This document shows positions 17,949 through 26,053 of a DNA stretch of 64,000 bases, in pieces (within the stretch, counting starts at the first letter, position 1; each line of letters opens with the position of its first letter). The notes under the pieces were generated by a model. The model saw only the letters and a list, made by a program, of their open reading frames with translations, was not told the DNA's origin and searched no databases. This stretch comes from Clostridiales bacterium (GTDB lineage: Bacteria > Bacillota > Clostridia > TANB77 > SIG350): the NCBI GenBank assembly GCA_015056545.1, contig SVGE01000003.1, forward strand, positions 62,001 to 126,000, in the 5' to 3' direction. Both the position numbers and the translations under genes were made by a program.

Positions 17949-18560
17949 ATGGAAATAAAAAACATTTTAGTAGAAGGTAATAATTTAAATAGTGCAATTG
18001 GTTATATTGATAATAATGAAATTAATTACTCTTATTCTAACGAAAAATTAATGAACAGCATTTATTATTTAACAATTTATAAAACAGATGAAGATGATAA
18101 TAAAGAAGAAAAAATTGGATATATAGAAATGACATATATGGATGTAAATATGGCTACAGATATGGACTATAGTATATATGACTTATTTGATTTAATTGAT
18201 AGTGAAAAACAAGGTATATGTGAATATTTATATGATGGTGATGATTTTAACGATGATTATGTTGGTGCAGATTTAGATATTTTGTATATTGATCGAATAT
18301 TTATAGAAAAAAAATATAGAAATAATGGAATCGGTAGTCTTATAGTTGAAAAATTACCTAGATTAATTAGAGATATTTTAAAGCTAAGACCTGGGGCTTT
18401 AGTACTTTTAGCAAATCCTTATGACATTGAAAATGATGAAACAATACGTAATACAAATAAAAAAGATATAGAAAAACTAATCAAATTTTATGAAATAAAT
18501 GGTTTTGAAAGAATTGAAGATACTCAATATTTAGTTAGAAATATGGATTTTAGATATTAA
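17949..18560 (+). CDS. GNAT-family N-acetyltransferase-like protein
   Basis: 203 residues. The C-terminal half carries the acetyl-CoA-binding core: IDRIFIEKKYRNNGIGS (about 115-133, with the R-x-x-G-x-G/A-type pyrophosphate loop), then a helix, and IKFYEINGFERI near the end, the usual last strand-helix of GNAT enzymes. The acidic N-terminal half with many Asp residues is not recognised. Substrate unknown. The ATG follows AGGAGG, and a good promoter and a terminator frame the gene, so it is monocistronic. Confidence 0.8.
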   Translation: MEIKNILVEGNNLNSAIGYIDNNEINYSYSNEKLMNSIYYLTIYKTDEDDNKEEKIGYIEMTYMDVNMATDMDYSIYDLFDLIDSEKQGICEYLYDGDDFNDDYVGADLDILYIDRIFIEKKYRNNGIGSLIVEKLPRLIRDILKLRPGALVLLANPYDIENDETIRNTNKKDIEKLIKFYEINGFERIEDTQYLVRNMDFRY

Positions 18561-18575
18561 TTCGAAACATAAATT

Positions 18576-18612
18576 AAGAGTAGCACTACAAATAAAAATG
18601 CTACTCTTTTTT
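18576..18612. terminator. Bidirectional terminator between acetyltransferase and trxA
   Basis: A 10-bp perfect stem AAGAGTAGCA (18576-18585) and its complement (18599-18608), followed by T-rich sequence; serves the two convergent genes. Confidence 0.85.
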
Positions 18613-18613
18613 A

Positions 18614-18928
18614 TTATTTATATTTTTCTATTAACATATTTAATTCACTTTCAGACCTATATCCAACTTCTTGATTAATAAGCTTTCCATCTTTTATAAA
18701 TATAAGTGTTGGTACTCCTTCTATTTCATATTTTGAAACAAGTTCTTCATTTAAATCAATATCCACTTTGTAAAACTCTACATCTGCATATTTTTCACTA
18801 ACAGTTTCAATTACGGGTGCTAACATTTTACAAGGCATACACCACTGAGCAAAAAAATCTATTATTATTAATTTGTCTTTTTTATTTAATAATTCATCAA
18901 ATTCATTTTTATCTATTATTTTAATCAT
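18614..18928 (-). CDS. trxA: Thioredoxin
   Basis: A 104-residue cytoplasmic thioredoxin-fold protein for thiol-disulfide exchange. The active site is FFAQWCMPCKML, so the redox motif is CMPC and not the common CGPC; the cis-proline loop EGVPTLIFIKDG is intact. The ATG at 18928 lies eight bases after AGGAG; an in-frame GTG three codons earlier is too close to the ribosome site. The substituted residue between the cysteines is expected to change the redox potential, but this is inference. Confidence 0.93.
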   Translation of the reverse strand: MIKIIDKNEFDELLNKKDKLIIIDFFAQWCMPCKMLAPVIETVSEKYADVEFYKVDIDLNEELVSKYEIEGVPTLIFIKDGKLINQEVGYRSESELNMLIEKYK

Positions 18929-18980
18929 AAAAATCACTCCTCTTGATTAGTATATATCATTATTAATTATTTATCAATTA

Positions 18981-19982
18981 TTATTTCTTTTTTTGTATAT
19001 AAATTATATAAAATGTTTGAATTATTCCTATCCATCCTATAATTGGAAAACAAATATCTATTAACTTATTAAAAGATATAAAACTAATAATTAAACTCAG
19101 TATTCCCGTAGCTAATATTGCTAATATATATCTTTCTTTATTATATTTTTGTACTAAACTATATTGAGTTGAAACAGCTGTTGAATATATAGATATTGCT
19201 ATAACTATTAAATAAAGTATATACATACTATTATTTACCAGCCTAGCAATATATAATAAAGGCATTGAAATATTTTTTATTATATACATATATTCCTCCA
19301 GTATTAAATATATCAATATTATTAATACTAATAATATACTACTTGAAATTAAGCTTATATACTTTATCTCCCTAACATTTTCTATTATTTTAGAACTACT
19401 AACTATTACAGGAATTGCTATTACAAGATTATAACTAGCATAAATAATTCCTGAAAAAAAATTAATAGCTTCTATATTTTCTTTAATTAAAATATTATTA
19501 CTATTTACTTCAAATATAAATAACCCAATTATTGATAATATAATTATTGGTACAATAAAAACACTTACTTTCATTATTCCCTCTATATTATTTAATAATG
19601 TAATAAAGCATATGATAAGTAATACTAAACTTCCCCAAATCTTTGGTATCCCTAATACTGTATACATAAATTCACCAAATCCAGCTACCATTATTGAAAA
19701 TATTATAAGTAAAAATATATTTAAAATTTTATCAACAACTTTATTTATTCTTTTTCCAAATAATTTATTTGTTAACTGATTGTAATTATATATTTTACTT
19801 TTATATGATAATTTTAATGTATAGTAAATAGTAAAATAAAAAACTAAAAAAGTGGATATTAATATAAAAACTATATTATCTTTATATATATTAAAAAAAG
19901 TATATATTTCTCTTCCTGAAGAAAAACCAGCCCCAATTATTGTAGCTATAATTAAACAAGAAACCTTTAGTATATTCCCCAT
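18981..19982 (-). CDS. YkvI-type polytopic membrane protein
   Basis: 333 residues with about ten hydrophobic segments. The first helix contains GAGFSSGREIYTFF, the hallmark of the YkvI family (distant members of the amino acid-polyamine-organocation transporter superfamily); a GIPKIWG loop and PIIGWIG near the end also fit. Probably a transporter of unknown substrate in the cytoplasmic membrane. AGAGG-type ribosome site before the ATG. Separated from trxA by 52 bases, possibly one transcript. Confidence 0.8.
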   Translation of the reverse strand: MGNILKVSCLIIATIIGAGFSSGREIYTFFNIYKDNIVFILISTFLVFYFTIYYTLKLSYKSKIYNYNQLTNKLFGKRINKVVDKILNIFLLIIFSIMVAGFGEFMYTVLGIPKIWGSLVLLIICFITLLNNIEGIMKVSVFIVPIIILSIIGLFIFEVNSNNILIKENIEAINFFSGIIYASYNLVIAIPVIVSSSKIIENVREIKYISLISSSILLVLIILIYLILEEYMYIIKNISMPLLYIARLVNNSMYILYLIVIAISIYSTAVSTQYSLVQKYNKERYILAILATGILSLIISFISFNKLIDICFPIIGWIGIIQTFYIIYIQKKK

Positions 19983-20016
19983 ATAACACCTCTTATTTTA
20001 ATATATTTACAACCAA

Positions 20017-20052
20017 AAAAAGTATGCAAATTAAAAAATCTGCATACTTTTT
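20017..20052 (-). terminator. Terminator downstream of the orphan gene at 20.1 kb
   Basis: A 12-bp perfect stem (AAAAAGTATGCA at 20017-20028 with its complement at 20041-20052). It lies immediately after the stop codon of the minus-strand gene and has A/T runs on both sides. Confidence 0.8.
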
Positions 20053-20055
20053 ATT

Positions 20056-20340
20056 TTAGCTTTTAAATCTAGGATTTAAGTCAATTTTTCCTTTATACCC
20101 TACATCAACAAAGAAATAGCTTAAAACACGCTTATAGTTAATTATATCTGACTTATTAGGTGCCCACTGTGCAAGAACTTTTTTATCAGATAATTTACAG
20201 TTAAACACAATCTTCGCATCTTCACAGCCATTAAATATAATCTTCTGTTTTTCAATGCCACCCATCCTTAACTGGCAATATACCGAAAATGCCTTTTTCA
20301 TCGAATTGAAATTCCGTTCATACATAATTTTGAATTTCAT
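20056..20340 (-). CDS. Hypothetical small protein, atypical composition
   Basis: 94 residues, no signal peptide or membrane segment, no recognised domain. It contains two Cys, several basic residues and the segment LAQWAPNKSDIINYKR. The base composition is noticeably less AT-rich than the flanking genes, with codons such as CGT, CGC, GTG-poor neighbours lacking. It stands alone: strong terminator after it and about 360 bases without genes before it. An AAGGGAAG-type ribosome site precedes the ATG. Two other small orphan genes in this window (30213-30635 and 57881-58198) share this single-gene, atypical-composition profile. Function unknown. Confidence 0.65.
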   Translation of the reverse strand: MKFKIMYERNFNSMKKAFSVYCQLRMGGIEKQKIIFNGCEDAKIVFNCKLSDKKVLAQWAPNKSDIINYKRVLSYFFVDVGYKGKIDLNPRFKS

Positions 20341-20500
20341 ACTATTATAACTTCCCTTCTAAAAAAATTTTAATAAGTTTTCGTATTATTTAATACTATT
20401 TTATTATATCATATAAAAATACTTTTTTCTATACTTTACATAATATTTATTTATATAAAAATATTACCTGCCTTCAAAAAAGTCACGACCACCAACCCCA

Positions 20501-20542
20501 GACATAGAATAAGGTACATCTCTCACTGTACCTTATTCTGTC
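20501..20542. repeat. Long perfect hairpin in gene-free stretch
   Basis: A 13-bp perfect stem (AGAATAAGGTACA at 20506-20518 with its complement at 20527-20539, loop of eight) that extends by another three pairs past a two-base bulge. There is no U run directly after it on either strand, so it is not a standard terminator. Confidence 0.7.
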
Positions 20543-20649
20543 ACTAATTAGTTTTTCATTCCCCATCTTTTTTTATCTTCTTATATTATATAATAGAACT
20601 GAGTAGCAATTCTAACGTGCAAACGCACTCCCTCCATCCCTTTATGTTC

Positions 20650-20678
20650 AAAAAGATACAGCAAAACTGTATCTTTTT
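20650..20678 (-). terminator. Terminator of prepilin-like gene
   Basis: A 12-bp perfect stem AAAAAGATACAG (20650-20661) with its complement (20667-20678) and a five-base loop, 27 bases after the stop codon of the minus-strand gene; the second arm ends in T5. Confidence 0.8.
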
Positions 20679-20704
20679 ACCTTCTTTCCCCACGCGCTTT
20701 CATC

Positions 20705-21958
20705 CTACTTTAATTCCCAGGCTGTTTCTAGTGTATCTCCTCCTGCTTCTTCATCTACTACTTGGATGCTAGAGCTTAGAGTAACTACAGGGCGCAAACC
20801 ACACACGGCGCGGCTCCCGCTGCCATATGAATAGAATAATTCGCACGCATACACGCCACCATCGTCCACATAGCGCACATCAAATTTATTATTGTCACTG
20901 CCGAAACGAGCATAAACGCAAGACGAAGACAGCCAGTAGTACTTATCTCTAAATACTAATTCCTTTGCTATGTCACTTGCTTCTGTACAGTCATCTCTAG
21001 AATAGTCATAATATAACTCTAATTCTTCGTAATTGTCTGGTTTACTCCATTCACTTACATCATATCCATCCTCTACTATTGCATCCCCCAATGTAAAATT
21101 ATCTGCTATTGTTTTATATACTGTCTCATAATCACTATTACGATAATATGGCACTGGTTCGTATTTTAATACTTCATTTACATCTTCTACTTTTAAGTTC
21201 CTTCCTCCATATACTTCTCCACATATTGCATCTAATACTCCTGGTCCGTATGCAACTCCATCTGCTCCATCTAGGTATATATTCTCTACTGGTTCTGAAC
21301 TTACCAATGTTACTGTACTTCCATTATTTTTTAGTATTCTCCATTCTATTCCTTCGTTATATCCTATTACTTCTTCTCCTGCATCATACTCCCAATCGTA
21401 TGTTTCATCTTCTCCATTTTCATTCCTTATCCAACTAGTCGCATCTGCTCCTAATTTTTCTGTTATATTATATGTCTTTCTTTCTCCTTCTGGTATGCTA
21501 TATATTACATAGTCTCCTACTTCTGCAATACTTGCTAATGTTATACCTTGATTATTTCCTGCTCCTATTCCTAAGTCTGAAAGCCATATGCTATATGGGT
21601 CATCAGTTCTTGTTCCTAATACTATTTCTCCATTACTTATTACTATTAAATCTTTATACTCTTCTTTAAATTCGGGGATTATTCCTTGTATTTCTGCTAA
21701 TTCTGTTGCATTATATAATCCACCTTCTCCATTTCCGGTTGCTAATTCTATTTGTTTTTCTGCATTCTTTACTGCTAATATTTCTTGATATGTTCGTATA
21801 TCACTTTTAAATACTGCTTCTTTTGCCTTCTCTATTATTCCACCTTCCATAAACGTAACTATAACTGCTGCTGTTAATATTATTAGCACAATTATTGTTA
21901 CGATTAAAGCAACTAGCGATATACCTGATGTTTTTTTACTATTCTTTAAATTTTTCAT
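20705..21958 (-). CDS. Prepilin-like surface protein with suspected hypervariable C-terminal domain
   Basis: 417 residues. The N-terminus has a type IV prepilin-like shape: basic start, SGISLVALIVTIIVLIILTA as one long hydrophobic helix, then an amphipathic helical region, but the Glu normally at position +5 is absent. The middle is acidic. The C-terminal 90 residues read YWLSSSCVYAR, FDVRYVDDGGVYACELFYS and GLRPVVTL, the pattern of DUF6273/C-type-lectin-like domains used as targets of diversity-generating retroelements. In that segment the DNA shifts to about 50% G+C. The likely location is the cell surface, as a ligand-binding protein. AGGAGG ribosome site and a TTGAAG-N17-TACAAT promoter precede it. 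Role and partner unknown. Confidence 0.82.
   Translation of the reverse strand: MKNLKNSKKTSGISLVALIVTIIVLIILTAAVIVTFMEGGIIEKAKEAVFKSDIRTYQEILAVKNAEKQIELATGNGEGGLYNATELAEIQGIIPEFKEEYKDLIVISNGEIVLGTRTDDPYSIWLSDLGIGAGNNQGITLASIAEVGDYVIYSIPEGERKTYNITEKLGADATSWIRNENGEDETYDWEYDAGEEVIGYNEGIEWRILKNNGSTVTLVSSEPVENIYLDGADGVAYGPGVLDAICGEVYGGRNLKVEDVNEVLKYEPVPYYRNSDYETVYKTIADNFTLGDAIVEDGYDVSEWSKPDNYEELELYYDYSRDDCTEASDIAKELVFRDKYYWLSSSCVYARFGSDNNKFDVRYVDDGGVYACELFYSYGSGSRAVCGLRPVVTLSSSIQVVDEEAGGDTLETAWELK
20781..20940 (-). other. Candidate variable region of a diversity-generating retroelement
   Basis: Counting this 160-base stretch gives 80 G or C, against 21 of 60 in the adjoining 20941-21000. Codons change to CTG, TCG, TGC, GTG, CGC, GCG and GCC, rare elsewhere in the window, and invariant-looking GTGCGC and TTGCGCCC blocks alternate with variable codons. 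This is how lectin-type variable regions look. No reverse transcriptase or template repeat is present in the window, so the call is by pattern only. Confidence 0.6.
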
Positions 21959-22006
21959 AATCTTTTCTCCTCCTTAAAATTTAATCTTTTGTTATTACAC
22001 AATTTT

Positions 22007-22035
22007 ATTGTATAACACTTTCAGTTTTACTTCAA
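22007..22035 (-). promoter_or_regulatory. Promoter of prepilin-like gene
   Basis: Read on the minus strand: TTGAAG, 17 bases, TACAAT. It would give a leader of about 40 bases ending in AAGGAGGAG before the ATG at 21958. The remaining gene-free sequence 22036-22360 holds AT-rich inverted repeats and a C10 run but no gene with a ribosome site. Confidence 0.5.
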
Positions 22036-22230
22036 CTGTTTCGTTGTAGTTTTTTGTTTTTTATTACCTCCTTCCTCGGCTCTTTTTATTTTATTATTAC
22101 CAAAATATATTTTTATATAATTTGGCAAACTAAAAGAACCTAAGACTACATTACGTTTTGTCGTAATATATTCTTAAGTTCTCTATATTTTTTAGCATGT
22201 CAATTAAAGATGTTTTTATACTATAAACAT

Positions 22231-22240
22231 CCCCCCCCCC
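22231..22240. repeat. Homopolymeric C10 tract
   Basis: Ten consecutive C residues in strongly AT-rich surroundings, about 195 bases upstream of the predicted promoter of the prepilin-like gene. An inverted repeat (GATGTTT/AAACATC) ends right beside it. Such tracts can vary in length by slippage. Confidence 0.7.
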
Positions 22241-22358
22241 TAGTATTTAGCACTTTATGGCATATTACTTTGGTTTTATTTGACATTTTTTACACCTTCT
22301 TTCTTGTTTGTAATATATCATATGCGTTTTATCTTTTCAATAGTTTTTGTATAAAAAA

Positions 22359-22390
22359 AAGCAAGTAGTTTTGTTTTTCTACTTGCTTAT
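22359..22390 (-). terminator. Terminator of the ftsH transcript
   Basis: GCAAGTAG (22361-22368) pairs with CTACTTGC (22379-22386), extended by A/T pairs, with T-rich flank, directly after the ftsH stop codon. Confidence 0.85.
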
Positions 22391-22395
22391 ATTTT

Positions 22396-24195
22396 TTATG
22401 AATTTTGGAATATTTCTTCAAATTCATCTCCTTCAATTTTTTCTTTTTCCATTAAAGCTTCTGCTATTCTGTGAAGTTTATGCATATTATCTACTAATAT
22501 TTTTTCTGCTCTTGTATATGCTTCACCAATTATAACTTTTATTTCATTATCTATTTTTGAAGCTATTTCTTCACTATAGTTTCTTGATTGAGCAAAATCT
22601 TTTCCTAAGAATACTTCTTCATGACCTGTTCCAAATGTTATTGGTCCTAAGTGCTCACTCATACCATATTTAGTAACCATATCTCTAGCAATTTTTGTAG
22701 CTCTTTCTATATCATTAGAAGCACCTGTACTAATATCATTTAATACAACTTTCTCTGCTACTCTACCACCTAATAATGAAACAATTTTTTCTTCCATTTC
22801 AGTCTTAGACATAAATGATTTATCTTCACTTGGTCTATACATTGTATAACCACCTGCCATACCTCTTGGTACAATAGATACTTGATGTACAGCATCTTGT
22901 GTAGGTAAAAATCTACTTACTAATGCATGCCCTGCTTCATGATATGCTACTAATTTTTTATCTCTTTCACTTACTACTTTACTTTTCTTTTCAGGTCCCA
23001 TCATAACTTTTATCATTGCATCTTCTACATCTTGATTTGTTATTGACTCTTTATTTGCTCTAGCTGCAAGTAATGCTGCTTCATTTAATACATTTTCTAA
23101 ATCTGCTCCACTAAAACCTGCTGTGTTTTTAGCTATTACTTCAAAATTAACATCTTCATCAAATTTTTTCTTTTGAGCATGAACTTTTAATATTTCTTCT
23201 CTTGCTTTAACATCAGGAGCTGGAACAATAATTTGTCTGTCAAATCTGCCTGGTCTTAATAATGCTGGATCTAATATATCTGGTCTGTTAGTCGCTGCTA
23301 AAACAATAACACCACCATTAGTTCCAAAACCATCCATTTCAACAAGTAATTGGTTTAAAGTTTGCTCTCTTTCATCATGTCCTCCACCTAAACCTGCACC
23401 TCTATGTCTACCAACTGCATCTATTTCATCTATAAATATGATACATGGAGCATTTTTCTTAGCTTGTTCAAATAAATCTCTAACTCTTGATGCACCAACA
23501 CCAACAAACATTTCAACAAAGTCTGAACCACTTATTGTAAAGAATGGTACACCTGCTTCACCCGCAACAGCTTTTGCAAGTAATGTTTTACCAGTACCAG
23601 GTTGCCCTACTAATAATACACCTTTAGGAATTCTTGCACCCATATTAGTGAATTTTTCTGGACTTCTTAAAAACTCAACTATTTCTTCTAATTCTTCTTT
23701 TTCTTCTTTTACACCTGCAACATTTTTAAATGTAATTTTTTTATCTTCATCTGTTTGAAGTCTTGCTCTGCTCTTTCCAAAAGACATTGCTTTTCCTCCA
23801 CCTTGTTGTTGAAGTAAAAATACCCAAAATAGGATTAATATAATTATCATACCAATTGGTGAAATATATTGAATAAATGTTGTAAGCATTGATGTTCCTT
23901 TTTCTTTAAATTCAAATGTTGCACCAGCTATCTTTTGTTCTTGTATATAATTTGTAAATTCTTGCACACTTGGAATATTAACTTCTTTTGGTGTTTTTGT
24001 ATTTTTGATTTGTACACTTGCTTTTCCTGATTCTGTTGATAATTCTATTGATTGAACTTGATCATTTTTAATCGCATCCATCATTTCACTATAACTCATT
24101 TTTAAATCTTCACTATCACTTATACTTGATATCATAGTTATTACTATTATCAACAATATACCTAATATTGCTATTCCACTTAAATTTTTTCTCAC
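22396..24195 (-). CDS. ftsH: ATP-dependent zinc metalloprotease FtsH
   Basis: 599 residues, normal length. Two membrane helices (about 5-23 and 105-128) flank a short extracytoplasmic domain; the AAA module has Walker A GQPGTGKT (197-204), the pore loop MFVGVGA, Walker [12 protein letters not shown] and the SRH with RPGRFDRQ; the peptidase M41 domain carries HEAGH near 417. It degrades unfolded membrane and regulatory proteins. Start is a GTG at 24195 after GGGGGAG. The C-terminus ends in an acidic stretch. It is the last gene of the gdpP-to-ftsH direction, with 88 bases between it and tilS. Confidence 0.98.
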   Translation of the reverse strand: MRKNLSGIAILGILLIIVITMISSISDSEDLKMSYSEMMDAIKNDQVQSIELSTESGKASVQIKNTKTPKEVNIPSVQEFTNYIQEQKIAGATFEFKEKGTSMLTTFIQYISPIGMIIILILFWVFLLQQQGGGKAMSFGKSRARLQTDEDKKITFKNVAGVKEEKEELEEIVEFLRSPEKFTNMGARIPKGVLLVGQPGTGKTLLAKAVAGEAGVPFFTISGSDFVEMFVGVGASRVRDLFEQAKKNAPCIIFIDEIDAVGRHRGAGLGGGHDEREQTLNQLLVEMDGFGTNGGVIVLAATNRPDILDPALLRPGRFDRQIIVPAPDVKAREEILKVHAQKKKFDEDVNFEVIAKNTAGFSGADLENVLNEAALLAARANKESITNQDVEDAMIKVMMGPEKKSKVVSERDKKLVAYHEAGHALVSRFLPTQDAVHQVSIVPRGMAGGYTMYRPSEDKSFMSKTEMEEKIVSLLGGRVAEKVVLNDISTGASNDIERATKIARDMVTKYGMSEHLGPITFGTGHEEVFLGKDFAQSRNYSEEIASKIDNEIKVIIGEAYTRAEKILVDNMHKLHRIAEALMEKEKIEGDEFEEIFQNS

Positions 24196-24283
24196 AAAAA
24201 TTCTCCCCCTTATATTTACATATATTTTACTAACTTATACTATCATAAAACTTTTATCAATACAACACCAAAAATAAATTTTA

Positions 24284-25276
24284 TTAAATATTTTGTTTTG
24301 TAAAATATACTTTTCCTCTATTTAAATATACTTTTAAATATTTATTTGGACATATAAATTTATTTCCAACATTTTTATTAATCATTTTTAATATATCATT
24401 TATATGAACTTGCTCTATTTGCATAGTAGTTCCATTTAATTTCTCTATACATTTTAGTATTAACCTTTTTTGTATATTTATTTCATAATTTATAATCTTC
24501 TTCCCATTTATTACTATACTGTCATTTTCACAATTTATTACATTTTGATTAAATAAATCTTCAACAACATTATTTATATATTCATCATCTTCAGTAATAT
24601 TATCTGACATTCTATTAATATTTGCGATAACATTTTCATTGAAATTTTTTTGAATATATGGCAATAATTCATTTCTAACCTTATTTCTAGTATATTCACT
24701 TTCATTATTACTTTCATCTAATCTAGCTGTAATATTATTTTCTTTTAACCATTCATCTATTTCTTTTCTAGTTATTTCAATTAAAGGTCTAATATATTTA
24801 TTATCTCTAACTTTTTTAATTCCTTTTAAACCATTTAATCCGCTTCCTCTAAATAAATTTAATAATATTGTTTCAACATTATCATTTGCATTATGTGCTA
24901 ATGCAATTTTGGTGCAATTGTTTTCTTTTGCAATTTTATCAAAAAATTCATATCTTGCTTTTCTACCAGCCATTTCAATAGACATCTTTTCAATTTTTGC
25001 AATTTCATTTATATTAGGTTTGTCTACAAAAAACGGAATATCTAATTTACAGCAAGTTTTTTTTACAAACTCTTCATCTAAAATGGCATTTTCTCTAAGG
25101 CCATGATTAATATGCGCTACATATAAATTAATATTCAATTCTGTTTTTAATTCATTTAATAAATACAATAAACAGGTAGAATCAAATCCACCTGATACTG
25201 CTATTAATATATTTTTATCCTCTTTTGTTATCATATTATATTTATTTATTGTATTTAATACTTTTTCTTTTAACAT
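24284..25276 (-). CDS. tilS: tRNA(Ile)-lysidine synthase, short form
   Basis: Attaches lysine to C34 of the CAU-anticodon tRNA(Ile), letting it read AUA; essential in most bacteria and here much needed, since ATA codons are abundant. The N-terminal PP-loop SGGFDST (28-34) and the HNANDNVET motif are clear, as is LLNLFRGSGLNGLKG. The protein is 330 residues, well below the usual 420-480: it stops after the middle domain and seems to lack most of the C-terminal tRNA-binding part. The frame is clean and ends before ftsH without sign of a broken continuation. GAGGAG ribosome site. The hpt gene often found next to it is absent. Confidence 0.92.
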   Translation of the reverse strand: MLKEKVLNTINKYNMITKEDKNILIAVSGGFDSTCLLYLLNELKTELNINLYVAHINHGLRENAILDEEFVKKTCCKLDIPFFVDKPNINEIAKIEKMSIEMAGRKARYEFFDKIAKENNCTKIALAHNANDNVETILLNLFRGSGLNGLKGIKKVRDNKYIRPLIEITRKEIDEWLKENNITARLDESNNESEYTRNKVRNELLPYIQKNFNENVIANINRMSDNITEDDEYINNVVEDLFNQNVINCENDSIVINGKKIINYEINIQKRLILKCIEKLNGTTMQIEQVHINDILKMINKNVGNKFICPNKYLKVYLNRGKVYFTKQNI

Positions 25277-25287
25277 TAATAACTCCT

Positions 25288-26031
25288 CTATTTTATTACT
25301 TCCATTTGTTGTTTTATTATTTTAATTATTTCATCTAATCTTTGTTCTTCTAAGTTTTGTATTAATTCTATAAAAGGTTTTAACTCACCAGTTGTTGCAT
25401 ATAAATCTAACACTTTATAATATTCTAATCTATCTTCAACTTTAATACTTATAGGTAAATAATTGTTTATCATTAGTTGATAATTCATTATTAATCTTGA
25501 TGTTCTTCCATTACCATCTATAAATGGGTGTATCTTTACAAATTCAGCATGTGTCCAAGCTGCTAGCTCTAATGCATCCATTTTCTTTATATTTTCTTGT
25601 AACTCCTCATAAAAAAATCTTAATTGATTATACATTTCATTTGGTGTTGGTGGAGTATGTTTAGTACCTGTAATAATTACATCAGTTGCTCTATAAATAC
25701 CACCTTGCATGATATTTTCTACTAATATTTCATGCATATCTTTTATACTTTTTTCATTAAGAATTTCTTTATTATCAATACATCTTTTTATATAATTAAA
25801 AGCTTTGTTATGATTTATTACCTCATAAATTTCTCTTAATTCTTTGCCACCTATTGTTATATTGTCTTCCAATACTGCTTTTGTTTCTATAAGTGTTAAT
25901 GTATTTCCTTCAATAGTAGTTGAATTATATGTAAAATCTATATCAAAAGCTTTATTAATTTTCTCTATAATCTCTTTTGGTAATATATTTATATTTTTAT
26001 TTATAAAATCTACTTTTTCTTGTAATTTCAT
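25288..26031 (-). CDS. Fic-family protein adenylyltransferase
   Basis: 247 residues. The catalytic Fic motif HPFIDGNGRTSR is complete (158-169), with the invariant His158 and the phosphate-binding GNGR. An inhibitory-helix motif, Ser37-x-x-x-Glu41-Gly42 (STTIEG), lies near the N-terminus, so this is a self-inhibited Fic protein with the inhibitory helix on the same chain. Fic enzymes transfer AMP (or related groups) to hydroxyl side chains of target proteins. It sits between dnaB and tilS, 12 bases from tilS and 22 from dnaB, inside a housekeeping operon; target unknown. The AAGGAG site is 14 bases from the ATG, a long spacing that predicts weak translation. Confidence 0.93.
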   Translation of the reverse strand: MKLQEKVDFINKNINILPKEIIEKINKAFDIDFTYNSTTIEGNTLTLIETKAVLEDNITIGGKELREIYEVINHNKAFNYIKRCIDNKEILNEKSIKDMHEILVENIMQGGIYRATDVIITGTKHTPPTPNEMYNQLRFFYEELQENIKKMDALELAAWTHAEFVKIHPFIDGNGRTSRLIMNYQLMINNYLPISIKVEDRLEYYKVLDLYATTGELKPFIELIQNLEEQRLDEIIKIIKQQMEVIK

Positions 26032-26053
26032 TTTAATATATCCAACTCCTTTT

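Larger units (their letters stand above)
20341..20704. other. Gene-free stretch with two hairpins
   Basis: No open frame with a ribosome site was found in these 364 bases. They hold a long hairpin at 20501-20542 and the terminator of the prepilin-like gene at 20650-20678. The part from about 20470 to 20700 is less AT-rich than normal intergenic DNA here and may be the remains of something acquired. Confidence 0.6.

Noticed and set aside
20501-20542. Hairpin as the target-site hairpin of a diversity-generating retroelement
   Set aside because: It lies about 240 bases from the end of the suspected variable region, too far for the hairpin that normally follows it within a few bases.
21109-21788. 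Plus-strand open frames opposite the prepilin-like gene
   Set aside because: Low-complexity Leu/His-rich shadows of the real frame, without ribosome sites.
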